NCBI GenBank assembly: GCA_943737045.1 | Contig: CALSFV010000024.1 | Span: 416,001 to 480,000 of the forward strand | From: Parapristionchus giblindavisi | Lineage: Eukaryota; Nematoda; Chromadorea; Rhabditida; Diplogasteridae | Length of the DNA stretch: 64,000 nt | Direction of reading: 5' to 3' | Part shown: positions 12,601 through 25,187 of the stretch, piece after piece | How positions within the stretch are numbered: the first letter of the stretch is position 1 | How the letters are laid out: each line of letters opens with the position of its first letter | Notes under the pieces: model-generated | Seen by the model: only the letters and a program-made list of their open reading frames with translations | What the model was told of the DNA's origin: nothing | The model's database searches: none | Position numbers and translations under genes: made by a program

Positions 12601-15600
12601 ATGTCTACCCCGCGAGGCACACCGTCCCTTCACGCCGTGGTGCACCTCGCGGTGTACCCCGCGAGATTTGGCCTCTCAACGGTGTGCCCCGCGAGCAAAA
12701 AATATCGGAGTGTGCACTACAAAATGTGAAATAATGATACCTGTTCCCTTTCACTGTCTCCTAGAGAACTCGCATGTTCCGCCGCTGTTTCCTCTATCTT
12801 TCGGAGTAGAGGCTTCTCCCATGTGATCATATTACGATTGCGAGGTGCAACACCTAAAAGAATTTGAACAAAATTAAAAATTTTAAAAAACAAAATTCTG
12901 AAAAAAATTGTGTCGATTCACTATCGCGACGGATCTTCGTCACACCATATTGTTATTAGCATACATTTAACAGAAAAAAAGTTTAAACTTTAACGAATTT
13001 TTTTGGATGATTTTAATTTTATGCAGTCTAATACAGTAATAAAAAATTATACATCGAACTGTAAACAAAAGTATAACGATCTATTCATGTATTTCTTCAT
13101 CCCATATCAAATATTTTTTAGTTCCCCTTCCACACTTGATCTCATGGTGTTTGACTCTGGCGAGGAGTGAGTAATGATTCATTTATAATAAACAAAGTTT
13201 AATGATCCTCAATTCATTCACTACGTCGAGTATTGGAATCTGACGCACATTTCTTTCACACAAAGAAGATAATCAACGATGTATTCAAGTATTTCTTCAT
13301 CCCATCATTTATGTTTACCAAATATTTCACAGTGTCTGACCATAAACAAAAACATTCTAATGAGTAATTGTAAACTATTGACCATACTTTCATTTTCACC
13401 TGCTTAAGAATAGTATACGAAAAGTGGATACTTTTCTGGCATTTATTATAGATGAGTTTTATCGCTATCCTTGAGTTGGAGAAACATTGTACAACAAATG
13501 AGCGCTGTTCATATTGGTCGTTAAAGTAGTAAGACATATTTGTAAGGGCACAGAAACACTAACCGATCACAGTCTCTATAGCAGAAGTTGTGATGTTTCC
13601 AACGTCGGCACCGAAACCGAGAAACTGTCCTCCCGCCATTTCCTGAATGGGTTATTCATTCAAATAGTACTTTCGCTGGAAAATTAAATATTTGAATTGA
13701 TAATTGGCGGCAAACCTGAAGTTGAATAGCCCTCAGTCGCTTCCTGAGCGTGTAGAAAATGTACCCGTACGTGATGAGCATAATGATACAGGGAAGATAG
13801 AAGGCGAAGATGGATGAGAGCAGCATGTACCTGAACTTAGGGACTTAAGTATGACTTAGGACTTGACATAAGGCCTTAATGTCTAAGTGACCACTTAGAG
13901 ACTTATAGAACTTATGTAGTTAAGGATTTGGACATACGTTAGTCATTATGCATCGTTGTCTTTGCCTTAAGTGCCTAGGCCGTATCCTCCTCCGCCGCTT
14001 CTCCGTCGTTACGGCGTAGGAACGTAAGGCAAATGTAACGATGCATTATACTTACATGGGCGAGTAGATGCCACAGTGATGTTCGGTCTCGAGAAAGTGT
14101 GCAGTCTTCGTGTTGAACCCGGTGCCTGTAGTTAAGGTCACTTGATTTCCCTGCTAAGGCCACATAGGGTCGTCTAAGTACATACTTAGTGGTAGAGACA
14201 AAGAGATACAGAAGATCCAAGTGAAGATTATCGCTCGATGAACGCGTTTGCGATGCTTCTGCGTCTTGTACTCGGCCGGCTTCGTAGCTGCTACTAACCT
14301 TAAGAAAGACTTACTTAAGTTAAGTCAGACTAGGGTCACTTAAGGTCACTTAAAGTCACTTAAGTACCTATCGATAGATATAAGGACAAGATGAACGATG
14401 GATGAGGTCGAGGCAGAGACATCGAGGACGTTGTAGAAGTGACACACAGGCAGTGAGAGATGCCAGTGGAGACCATTTATCTTAAGATTGATGAACTTAA
14501 AACTTATCCACTTAGTTCTTCTAAACTTAAGGGTTTACCAAAATGGGTTTCTTCCTTATCTATGTTACTAATGTTTTCTGAATTACGCAATGGTGTGCAC
14601 ATGTCAGGCAATATTATTAGGCATTTCCCAATATAAATCTGGTCTCTATCTTTAAAACGAAGAAAATTGAGACATTTTAATGGATCCGTGTACTGTTGAT
14701 CCATACAGTATGACTTACGGATAAGTAAATGCTAAATGGCATGACGAATGTGCCGACTATCAGATCTGCCACGGCTAGCGATACCAGAAGATGATTTGTC
14801 GGTGTTTGAAGAGACTTCGTCGTATACACTGCCACCATGACCTTAGATATTAAGTCCTTAGTTTCATAAACTTTAACTTAGTTGACTTAGTGTTAAGTAT
14901 CTATGGCTCGATCTCTAAGGACATCCAACCAATATCCAGTTACATGTACTCCTTAATGAGTTATTTTCAAAAACTTTTTTTGAGTGCGAAATCCCTGTTT
15001 TAGTATTTTAGTCTGCCTAATTAGTAAGTCCCGAGCAAAACAGCCTTGATTAAGTATACTCATTTTTCGTCTTCCTCCTAATGTACATCTATATCTCTCC
15101 CTCTCCTTTTCCACTCATAATAGCCTGAGGCCTTCTTTCTATATCTTCTTCTTCTTCCTCTTCATTGCGATGGTCATATTATTGGCCAAATTTTCGCCGA
15201 AAATAGAGTCACAGATGAGGGGATAGAATGAGACGGGAAAGGGATAGGTAGAAGGAGAGATAAAGTCAGATATTTAGAGAAAGATATGCATAGAGAGAGA
15301 CGCTAAAGGTGAGAAAGGAGAGAACAGAAAAGAAAAGAAAAGAAAGATAGAAAAAGTATCCGAAAGGAAGAGTGAGAGTTAGGAGAGACCGAGTCATCTA
15401 GAAATACAGACAGTCAGAGATAAGGAAAATCAGATCTATGATGTTGTACCAGGAGAAAAAGCGAAGTTCGAAAGGACAAGAAAAGAGTTTTCTCAGATTC
15501 AAGAAACGCTTATTCCATTACAGCTCGCGTCTGGCGACTTCAATTTACTGTGTTCACGAAATAACAAAGAATAGGTTTGTTATATAACCTACTACGATAG

Positions 15601-15981
15601 AATTCGTTTAAGATACGTGGGAGTCGAGACAACATTGAGAACAAACTTATAGTAGATGATCACTTTCACAGACCAGATAATCGACACAGTAGCCTCGACT
15701 TATAATGCCCATGTTTAAAAATCTATTTGGTATCTATGCTAGACAATGTTAAGAGAAAAGATCAAAGATCAAACAATGCTCACCATGAGATTGCCAGCGA
15801 CGCACACGAGTGGTACGATACCGAGCAGTAGGAACCACCACTGTCTCCTGCAACGATAGCTCGTCTTGGTGGGAAATTCAAAAAATTGGCTCGTTGCCAG
15901 GATTTCTTGGCAATTTGCCAGATCTTACTCATGCTCCCGATCGAGATCGTCCATTGGAAGCATGGAGGAGTTGGAGGCCAT
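6667..15981 (-). CDS. D2-like aminergic GPCR, long ICL3 and C-tail
   Basis: Modelled with 27 exons, 865 residues: 15929-15981, 15784-15847, 14719-14841, 14368-14480, 14186-14298, 14056-14125, 13716-13830, 13564-13642, 12741-12853, 12034-12172, 11890-11935, 11640-11706, 11329-11424, 10641-10742, 9851-9991, 9699-9795, 9401-9492, 9252-9329, 8958-9051, 8652-8712, 8525-8566, 8046-8159, 7864-7932, 7543-7707, 7250-7466, 6801-6907, 6667-6694. The N-terminus has an NSS glycosylation site. TM1 has GN, TM2 SLAVADL, TM3 Asp100 (amine-binding position), ECL2 Cys173 pairing with Cys93, TM5 SS184-185, TM6 CWMPFF. These fit a biogenic-amine receptor, nearest the D2 type by ECL2/TM5 layout. The DRY motif reads DRL (117-119), and TM7 has NSSINFFIY in place of NPxxY. 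ICL3 is about 300 residues. The C-tail (568-865) is Ser/Arg-rich with a polyGln patch. If the donor after exon 19 is skipped, a stop follows at 8890, giving 620 residues. TM exons are firm; tail exons less so. Confidence 0.82.
8818..8881. repeat. Dispersed CTCTCCG..GAGAGAGCA hairpin, copy 1
   Basis: Imperfect hairpin with arms CTCTCCGTTCTGGC / GCCAGAGCAGAG and inner arms GCTCTCTCG / CGAGAGAGC. It lies in an intron of the GPCR gene. Further copies are near 32150, 36590, 36912 and 39522. Confidence 0.7.
9802..9850. repeat. GATCAAA heptamer run in GPCR intron
   Basis: Tandem GATCAAA units end directly at the donor of the exon 9851-9991. The same word recurs in short runs in many introns of the window, for example 6925-6965, 7047-7078, 7200-7224, 40800-40985 and 43423-43442. 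Confidence 0.8.
12418..12712. mobile_element. GC-rich inverted-repeat element in GPCR intron
   Basis: Ends are inverted: a CTCCGGTATTTTTTTGCTCG left end and a CGAGCAAAAAATATCGGAG right end. The interior carries several near-copies of GGTGTGCCCCGCGAG in both orientations. It is far richer in GC than its surroundings. I could not find a convincing target duplication. Confidence 0.6.
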
Positions 15982-16810
15982 AGTCACTCCCCGCTCCTCC
16001 ATACTACGGTAGGATGATGGTGGGAGGAGTACGGTAGAGACGAGGAGACGACTACGTTGCGGACGATCACCCTGATATCGATTGATTCGTCATGATATTG
16101 ATCGATAGGATTCTTTTGTTGGGAAAGAATAGAGAAATAGTGTGTGAAATTAAGAGACAGTTGACAAAATGTTGAAAAGTTCAAACAGTAAGCAAGAATG
16201 ACGGGAGGAGAAATGTTCTGGGATATGAATATTTTAAATGGAATACGTCAAGAAAGCGGATAAAGAGTGATGGATATAAGTGATGAAGAGATATGGAGAG
16301 AGGAAGACAAAGAGTTCACGAAGACAAAGAAAAGAGAGAAAACTTCTAATTGTATTCGTATTCGGAACTACATAAAAATACTGAAGAAGCGGTTACGTTA
16401 TTCAAAGGGTATGTGAAGGTGATTATTGCAGTTGTTGTGTAAGAGATTTTAGAAAAAGTTGAGATATTCAAATTAAGTATGTTTTATCATCCACAGAGAT
16501 CATATTTAAATTGAATGGAACAACTTTCTTTGTGATGGTTTGTCACTGTATCTGCCCATTTTTATGCTCTGTTCTAAAGTGACGAAAAGAAAGGAAACGC
16601 CGAGAAAACTCCCGCAACATCTCCTTTTCGTTTCGCACCTTTCGAACAGAGATTTAATTCTTTGTAGATTCAGGGCCAGGGAATCAGAACGAGCTCTTTC
16701 TTTTATGTTTCAACGATAGCGTATATCGGGCTGAAAAACTTTAAAGATAATTCAGGAAGCAAAAACGCTGTTCAGAAATGACTAAAAGAAAGGTAAAATG
16801 ACTAGATAAT

Positions 16811-17062
16811 AGGGTTCCGCATTCGTGCAATAAGTCGTGCAATTCGTGCAATCGTGCAGAGTCGTGCAGCATTTTCATTCATCAGCGACATTTAGCGGTC
16901 GCAATTTTTAATGCTGTATCGGCATTTTCTTTGTTATATAAATGCAGATTTCACTAAAACATTATGAATAACGACCGCTCAATGTCGCTGATGAATAAAA
17001 ATGATGAACGACTCTGCATGATTGCACGAATTGAACGACTTAGTGCACGAATGCAGAACCCT
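16811..17062. mobile_element. Mutator-like MITE with 10-bp duplication
   Basis: 252-bp element with inverted ends AGGGTTCCGCATTCGTGCA and TGCACGAATGCAGAACCCT. Inner sequences around ATTCATCAGCGACATT are also inverted. Perfect 10-bp direct repeats ACTAGATAAT flank it at 16801-16810 and 17063-17072. A 9-10 bp duplication fits Mutator-type transposases. No coding capacity. Confidence 0.75.
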
Positions 17063-17185
17063 ACTAGATAATGTGTGAAACGAGGAAAGTTTTCTCTACT
17101 TTTCCAATTTGTAACTTTTGAATAGAGCAATAAAGATATGATATTAATATACGGCAGATAAATGTCTCTTCACTCTTCCTGTCTC

Positions 17186-17208
17186 CCTCTCCCTCTCTCC
17201 CTCACTCC

Positions 17209-17257
<49 letters not shown>

Positions 17258-17300
17258 ACTCTCTCTCTCTCTCACTCTCACTCTCACTCTCCCTCTTCCT
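17186..17300. repeat. (CT)n/(CTCTCC)n pyrimidine microsatellite
   Basis: Mixed CT dinucleotide and CTCCCT/CTCACT repeats on the + strand. Confidence 0.9.
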
Positions 17301-20300
17301 CCCTCTCAGTAGTAATATCTGTTCTATATTTGTATGGTTCCTCTTCCAATTGAACGATATGCACCCCCGAACACTCCTCTTCTTTTCGATTAAAATGTAG
17401 CAGCGAAAAAATGAGGAATGGAAGCATTGAAAAAGAGGGCGAGAGGGGAGAGGGAGAGGGACAGCTGGAAGATCATAAATTCGTTGGAAATTGAGCAAAA
17501 CTTCCGTAGACTACCATTTAAATATATTTCTGTAATTATTGCAAAGTTCTTGCATTTTGAAATGGAAAACATTATCGCACACAGCATCAGATTGAATAAT
17601 CGTTCGTTTGTCTGGAATGCAGATTAGAAAAGGTTGAGATGGAAAATTGATATCTGTGTTAGTTCTCTTTGGAACGCCAGACAGTGGGGGAGTGAATAGA
17701 ATAACGGGAGCGAAGTACATAGACTGCATCCAAATTTTGGTTTTATTTTCTATTTTACCCTATTTTTGAAACAAGAATACTATTGTTGCTAAAACACAAA
17801 TTATAACATATGCACACTGGCCCGAAAATGGATTGGTACATTGTAGCTTTTGCATTTTTATTTTTACCGGTCTTTATTTTATAGGTATATTGCCAATTTC
17901 GTCTCAAATATTTTATCATGTTTCTCACATTTGAAGTTTCTCGATTCAAAAGTTACAGTACACTAATAAGTTTTCTGATCACTGTTTGACGCATGCACAA
18001 AACTCGACTGGGTAATACTGTATTTGACTTCTATCTTACATTATAAGAAATAACATTCTGATAGAAGCTCGAGTACGGTATGCTATGTAACAAGATATAC
18101 TCAAATAATTAATTAAATATATTTAAAAATAATAAAAAAAGGCGGAAGTGTGAATCGTCGTTCCTTTTTTCGCACGTGTTTGTGGAGAGAGAAATAATGA
18201 GTGAGAGAAAGCATTAAAAGTCGAATTGAAGAAGTCGTGGGAATGGTTGCGATTAATTCATGCAATTTGTAGAGGGGGAGGGGAGAGAGAGAGGGAGAGA
18301 GAGAGAGAGAGAGAGAAAGAGAGGGAGAGGGAGAGGGGAGAGAGAGGTAGAAAGGAGGAGGAGATTGAGAATGAAAGAATAGGAGGAAGACTATAGACGT
18401 CTCCTCTTCAAAAAATGAAAACAACAAAAAATAGCTTGACGACGTGAAGAAACTAGTTAGATGACGTCGTTAACAAAATAACGATCAAAAATTACAGCAG
18501 AGTTATTATTAATGACATATTCTATGAATTCTGACCTTTAATGCATTGAGAAAACTGTCAACTGTTTTGATTTTGAGAAAATCAATTTAAAAAAATTGAG
18601 AATTACGTGCTACGTGATCACAGATATCGCCTTTCAACAAAAGATCTCGCACAGTGGCAAATTCTCTTTTTTAAACCGATTCTTTAGAAGCCTAAAATTC
18701 ACAACATTTCAATATTTATTTTTACAGGTCTATTTGGCACTTTGAGAAAACATATTTGTAATCAGCATCGAAAACCGATTCTAGTGATCGTATTGTCTCA
18801 TAAAACCAGGGTGAGTTGAAACCCGTCCCTTGCTAGACTATTCACCTCGACTGGGTAAGGACAATGATAATGAATAGAATAGAGTAGAATGAGACTAGAC
18901 TGACAATCTCATTGTCTCACCCTCTCATTTCACACAATCTCTCGTCTATTATCTAGTTCTCTAATAAAGATGCCCTCCTTGTGCTCTCTTCAAAAGTAGC
19001 CAGAAGAAAGGAAAATCAGAGTAAATTCTCCGAATTTTACTCTCTCTCTCGTCCTTTCTCTAGTGAAGTCCATCTTATCTCTTGCGAAGAAGAAGGAGCT
19101 AAAGTTTCGTCCTAGGTGTGGATCTAGATTATAGGTAGAAAAAGCCAAGCGATTATTGATATCATCGTCTCGGATAAAACGGATACAGTATAGGAAATGA
19201 ACGGACTGACAATACGACAGAACTTTGAATTCGCACCGAGAGTATTGTGTTTTGAATTCCAAATATTGTCAGAAAACCCCACGAAATGTTCAACGGTTCG
19301 TAAAAATATTTTCGGATTTTTAGAAAATAGTAAATATGATCCTGCAAGGTTCCGACGAATAACATGAATATTGTTAGTCGGGTAATGTGATCTAACGGTG
19401 TCATTCACTTGTTCTTCGTTCGATTGTCGAGTGATGTTCATCAGTTGTTGAACAGAGAAAAAAGTTTGAGTTGGCAAATAAATCATAGTTATGGAATGGA
19501 ATGAGTGAAGAAAGAGGAAGTGAATCAAGAGAGATCGGTGAGATCAAAGATCAAAGATCGAAGATTGATCAAAAGGAACCAGAAAATAATACATTTCTAA
19601 GGAAGCAAAGAAACCTTTGCAACAGTCAAACCGAGCAAAAAAACGATATTTTGATCGTGATTGCCAGTTTTCTTGTAAAGCAGGTAAACTAAATTCTTAG
19701 TATGTTAATATCTTCTCACCCTATCCCATTTAGTCTCCCATACATTGATTGAAGCTAGAGTATCAGTAGAAAGAAGAAGAAGGGGAATATGAGGCATAGA
19801 AGAGAAATGAATAGATCCTTGATGAATGAACTCGATGAGGTACATATTCGGGATTGGTTACGATTTAGTCTATTTTGTGATATATGTAATAGTAAATTTC
19901 TCGTGTTTTTCAGCCCTACATTAATATCAATATCAGTACAATTGATTTTTTGCATATTTTCTGATATTTATATTTAATGACTTTACTCTAATCATATTTG
20001 TGAAAATCTTAGGGCCAAATTGTTGGACTGCTTTCAGAATTTCATTGGTGAATATTTTGAGAGCAACCTGCATTAAGATAACAAAAGTAGTTCAACATAA
20101 TGCACAATATTTATATTTGCATGAACATGCGCGGCTATCTTTAATGAAACTAGAAATAGAGAGGTATTCGAAGATCGAGAGATGGAGAAACAGAAAGAGA
20201 GGGGGAGAGAGAGTGAGAGAGTAAGTTGGCAAAATTGAACTGTGACTACTCGCTATGAGATGAATTGAATAGAATGATAATGAAGATGATATACATAAAG

Positions 20301-20417
20301 ATGAAGACTAGAAAGTAGAAAGAATAGTCAATAATCAGAGATCCTTTGATCCCAGGGGAAAAAAAGAAGGAAAAAAACAATAATCATAGATATATTAATT
20401 GATGCATCTTAAAGTAC

Positions 20418-20603
20418 AGTGGCGCACGCTAGTCTTTTCGAGGCATAGCGACGCGCCACACCACGCGATGGTTTTTCTTCAGTTGAACGATCGCTACAAT
20501 AAATATAATTTTGAGCTCTTTATTAATTGAGAAAACCCCTGGCGTGGTGGGCGTTGCGCTATGCTGCGTGGTGCCTTTAGAAAAGGCTAAAGTGCGCTAC
20601 TGT
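20418..20603. mobile_element. Degenerate inverted-repeat element
   Basis: Inverted ends CAGTGGCGCACGCTAGTC and a right end of TGCGCTACTG type, with arms continuing through CTTTTC / GAAAAGG. No matching target duplication was found, so the insertion is old or the boundaries are inexact. Confidence 0.45.
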
Positions 20604-21510
20604 GCAGAGATCATACAGAACAATTTGTTTTCGAAAATGGTAAAGCCCTATAGTGTAGGGATTCGTTGTGAGCACGCGATTTGAACTTTTGTTGTCTTTC
20701 AATGAGATTAGAAAGACAGCTAATTATCGAGAAAATCATTGATAATGAAGAGAGAAAACACATAAAATCAATCAGTTCTTTCCCCTAGTGGAGAGTGAGA
20801 AGTAGCAATGATAGAAACTGATAAGACTCATGATAAGAAGAATAGGAGGAGGACATTAGATTGGATTATATTGATAACATGTATAAATTGTTCCGATTAT
20901 TTCGATAATGACACAAACCAAACCTATGAAGTATATAGACAAGGTGGAGAGCCCTAATGCTCAGTTTAAAGGCCATGAAAAAGCAGAGAAAACACTCATC
21001 GTTTTTTATACTGTTATTCGTGACATTTGAGCAGCACATAAATAAGTTTGAGGGACAGCGAGCTCTGAATCGTTTTTAACGTTCTTCAGTGCGATCTAAG
21101 CTATCTTTGAAACATATCCAAACGATGTCTACTCTCCGCTCTCGCAATATATGGTTAAACACTATATCCTCGTTAAACACTCAATAATTAAAGAAAGAAG
21201 ATTCCCTTTTATGACACTTCAGATTCAGCGGAAACACTGCGTACAAGTGAATCTTGTTTGTCAATCTTGATAAAGTGATGAACCGTTAAACACTCCATAA
21301 AATGTAACTGTTTTCCGGCACGGAGCTGCCATACAGATAAGCGTTTCCGAAATGAAATGTACACGCCTCACTATAGAGTTCTCGTCTTCGTGATCACGAT
21401 CATGAAACGCCTGACTATGAGTAGGTCGAAGGGGGGGGGGAATGACACCCCCAAAAGATCAGACTCTATATCGTTCCATGATGTATCAATGATGGAGATG
21501 GAAGAAATAA

Positions 21511-21660
21511 GGCACTAGGTCGAATGAGAACTGATGAATAATAACCGATTGGATGATAACCATTTGTATACTTTGTCTATTCACGAGCGCTTGTCTCTCA
21601 TATACAAATAGTTATCATCCAGTCGTTTCATATTCATCGGTTCTCATTCGACCTAGTGCC
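21511..21660. mobile_element. hAT-like MITE, 150 bp
   Basis: Near-perfect foldback: GGCACTAGGTCGAATGAGAA at the left and TTCTCATTCGACCTAGTGCC at the right. Perfect 8-bp duplications AGAAATAA lie at 21503-21510 and 21661-21668. Noncoding. Confidence 0.85.
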
Positions 21661-21692
21661 AGAAATAATGTGTGAAATGAAAATAACACATA

Positions 21693-22707
21693 TCAGGCCT
21701 GTCACGAGAGAATCGAGCTAAAATGGCTATTCTTCGGAATGGAGCGAAAATCATGAAATGAGTTAGCATCAGTGTTCGGCACCTCTAGGCATGCCCTTCC
21801 ATCCCCCAAAGTCCCATTGTGTAAATATCATTCTGTGGCTCCCTACACCGTGTCGGTCATCCGGGAACCCAACTTCGAACTCAAATATCTCGGTTCAGGT
21901 GCATTTGTGCCAAAAACTACCACGAGGGTAACCCCCGCTATTTTTCCGAGCTCTATCGATCTAAACATACCAGACCTCATGAAAGTGCTTCCGAACAGCG
22001 CTACACTCTAGGTAAAATAACTCAAAACCTGTCGATTCGGCGCGGACGAGCCTGAAATATGTTATGTAACTTTTCAAGGGCTTCAAAATGAGTGGTTTAC
22101 GAAAACAATACGTTAATGCGTTCGTACGTTCCATTCCATTCTACACCGCACGGTCTCGAGCGCGCGGTGCGGAATGAAACATATCATTGTCTCCCTTTCT
22201 CTTCCCTGTATTTCTTTCACTCTCCGGCGAGAGAGTGCATGAAACGAGAGATTGTCGTTGGGCGAAAATGACTTCAAATCATCAGGAAATTTCCAAGGGG
22301 AACCATACGAACGCATTAACGTATTTTTTTCGTAAACCACTCATTTTGTAGCCCTTGAAAAGTTACATAACATATTTCAGGCTCGTCCGCGCCGAATCCT
22401 AGAGTGTAGCGCTGTTCGGAAGCGCTATTATGACTTCCGGTTTGTTTAGATCGATAGAGCCCGGAAAAATAGCGGGGGTTACCCTCGTGGTAGTTTTTCA
22501 CAGAAATGCACCTGAACCGAGATATTTGAGTTGAAAGTTGGGTTCCCTGATTACCGACCCGGTGCAGGGAGCCACAGAATGATATTTACACAATGGGACT
22601 TTGGGGGATGGTAGGACAAGCCTAAACAAGAATAAAACTGGAGAGAACTTGTTTTGTAATATTTCTAAATTCCGAGCTTTAGGTCGATTCTCTCGTGACA
22701 GGCCTGA
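21693..22707. mobile_element. Long foldback element, TA-flanked
   Basis: About 1 kb element with inverted ends TCAGGCCTGTCACGAGAGAA / TTCTCTCGTGACAGGCCTGA. Arms of roughly 430 bp remain alignable, including ACCCCCGCTATTTTTCCG and its complement. TA dinucleotides at 21691-21692 and 22708-22709 fit Tc1/mariner-type insertion. The short open frames in the arms are not supported as genes. Confidence 0.75.
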
Positions 22708-22979
22708 TATAGTGAACTCACTTCACGTACTATCTATGAAGGTGTGAGAACGTCGTGTCATAAAGAGACTTCCCATTGGAAATATCCTCTTGGATGAATT
22801 AACTGTTCCGATGATTTCGATAATGACGCAAGCCAAACTTATGCGTGAGACCTCTTGAAAGACTCGACAATCATGGATTAGACTCCGCCCCTTTGGGTGA
22901 CAAAACATCCTAATCATCACTTGTCGTCATCTATCACATGATCTTCATTAGAGATTCCGCAATCCCCTCGCCCTCTCCT

Positions 22980-23100
22980 TCTCCCTTCTACCTCCCTCTC
23001 CCTCTCCCTCTCCCTCTCCCTCTCCCTCTCCCTCTCCCTCTCCCTCTCCCTCTCCCTCTCCTCTCCCTCTACCTCTCCCTCTACCTCTCCCTCTCCCTCT
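22980..23100. repeat. (CTCTCC)n microsatellite
   Basis: Pyrimidine-strand version of the same hexamer as the array at 1920-2440. Confidence 0.9.
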
Positions 23101-25187
23101 GCCTCACTCCCAAAACCTCGCGAACCTCCTCCTCCTACTCCTATCTCTACTCATCAATTATTGATCCATGCAAGTACGATGCCATCATCGGTTGAAGGGA
23201 GATTGGAAGGACAGAGAGGGAAGTGGAAGAGGGAGAGCAACAAGGAGAGGGAGAGATTTCGGAGGTTCATCTGACGGGGATAGTGAATGAAGAGAGGGCA
23301 TACGTGATTCACCAAACGAGGAAGAGGAAACGAACAAATGAGTCTATGGCGTTCAATTCTACTATTGTTGCGAATGTCACGGAGAACGATCAAATCCTTC
23401 CATTTATCAAACAAAAATGGAAAAAAAAATCGTGAATAACATTTGTTAAGCGTGTATCATTTTGAGCACAATGGTGTAGACACCAAAGTCCGTAGTGTTT
23501 TAAACGCAGCGATCTTTAGAGCATGCTTGGGCGGGGTACCTGGAGGATTCTACATGGGGCATCAGAACGAAAAATGGTTAATTTTACAGGGAGCCTTCAC
23601 TTTTTTTCAACAATTTCGCCTAAACGTCGTTTTTTACAGGGGGGGGGGGGGGGGGTGGTTTCCACAAATTTTCGAAAAGCACTCATTTTACAGGGGAGGT
23701 GGCACCACGATGTCGGAGCCCATATATGATTTAGAGTCTCGACGTATTACGCCTAGAGGACAATACATGAGGATATGATAGTGCAACAGGGAAGTAGAGA
23801 AGGTTGAGAGTTTCAAATCACTCTTGGGTATTCCTCTAATGAGGCGGAGTCTAGGACCTAATCATTAACGAGATAAATCATTAATATTCTGGAGAATTTC
23901 ATGCACTTTGAGTGTTTTAATGTTCCAATGATACCTAAGAGGATATAATTTCCTTCGCTTTTCTGGAAGTTTTGAGGATTCTTGGGATATTTCTATCATA
24001 CAATGCATTATTTGTATCTGATCACCACACATCGTATAAAAGAACGAAAGGTAACGTGATCTCTAACATAACTTCTAATACTCAAGGGAGATGGTTTTCT
24101 AGATGAAATTGACGGTAGATCTCCAGTCGATCGTCATTCCAAAGTACTACAGGCGGGATTATGCTGGAGCGAGGACTCACTGTTTCTCCATTTGAACCAT
24201 TTCCTAACATGAGAGACCAATGCCCTCCCTCTCCCTCAGATATCTACCCAATTCGCCCCTGTCTATGTTTTTTTAAACTATTATACATATATCAAAAAAC
24301 ATGCGCCACCTTGATCGGTATAGCGCAAGGAAAAGTATACAGAAACAAAAATACAGAATAACAAGTGACAAGTGTATGCAACTAATTTGGGACATCGAGG
24401 ACATACAGAGATTGTGTACAACCGCTTCAGATAAGTTTCGAACCAGCACTTGCGCGATCAAAATATATACAAAATATAAATGAATATATGTATAGATAGA
24501 TAGAAGGTGGAATAAGTAAGTGTGACTAAAACCAATGGAAGATAGAGAGGATATCGATATACAACAAAAAGAGATGTATATGGCATACATATTTGGATAC
24601 GGCTTCTCTATCTCCTCTTGTCTTTATTGGAATAGGTAACTTAACCCCCACTCCTCAACCTCTCCACCCTTTACTTTCCTCCTCCCCCTCCTCACCTCTC
24701 CTCTCTTCCTCTTCTCCTATCTCCCCTCCTCCCTTTCTCTCTCTATCCCCATTCAGATATCACTTCTACGTGTATCTTTTTTCACTTATTTCGATGGCAC
24801 TTTTTTTCAGTTTTCTCGATAGAGGGACCTGGATGAGACAGTTCAGAGGATATTGTGAGAATCAAAAACCTCCTCGATGTATAGATTGTGGTACTCTAAA
24901 TTTCTCTATCACTGTACCCTTCTCCGTCTCTCCATCTATCTATCTATCGTATTCATATATATCTATGTCTCTAATTCTCAGAAGAATTCAAATAATCATA
25001 ACAAATAAGGTTGCTCATGATGCCAAAAACAGAAAAGTGCATTGTAAGAATTAAAAGAGGAGAGAATTTGGCTTAGAATAGCGAAGGTGAGGGGGGAGGA
25101 AAGAGTGAGAGAGAGAGAGCGAGAGAGCGAGAGAAGGAGGAGGAGGGAATATAGGGAAGGGGAGAAGACTGTAGACAATCAACAACA

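Larger units (their letters stand above)
15982..25187. other. Gene-poor AT-rich region upstream of the GPCR
   Basis: No exon chain is supported on either strand. It includes the GPCR promoter side, pyrimidine/purine microsatellites (17185-17300, 18270-18350, 22975-23100, 24660-24745), poly-G runs (about 21430, 23640) and the separately listed inverted-repeat elements. Open frames here are low-complexity. Confidence 0.55.

Noticed and set aside
21772..22501. Protein-like frames in the foldback element
   Set aside because: They lie in the complementary arms of one inverted-repeat element, so each has a mirrored partner; no domain is recognisable.
23636..23656. Poly-G run as a functional element
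   Set aside because: A plain homopolymer within a repeat-like stretch; no supporting structure or gene context.
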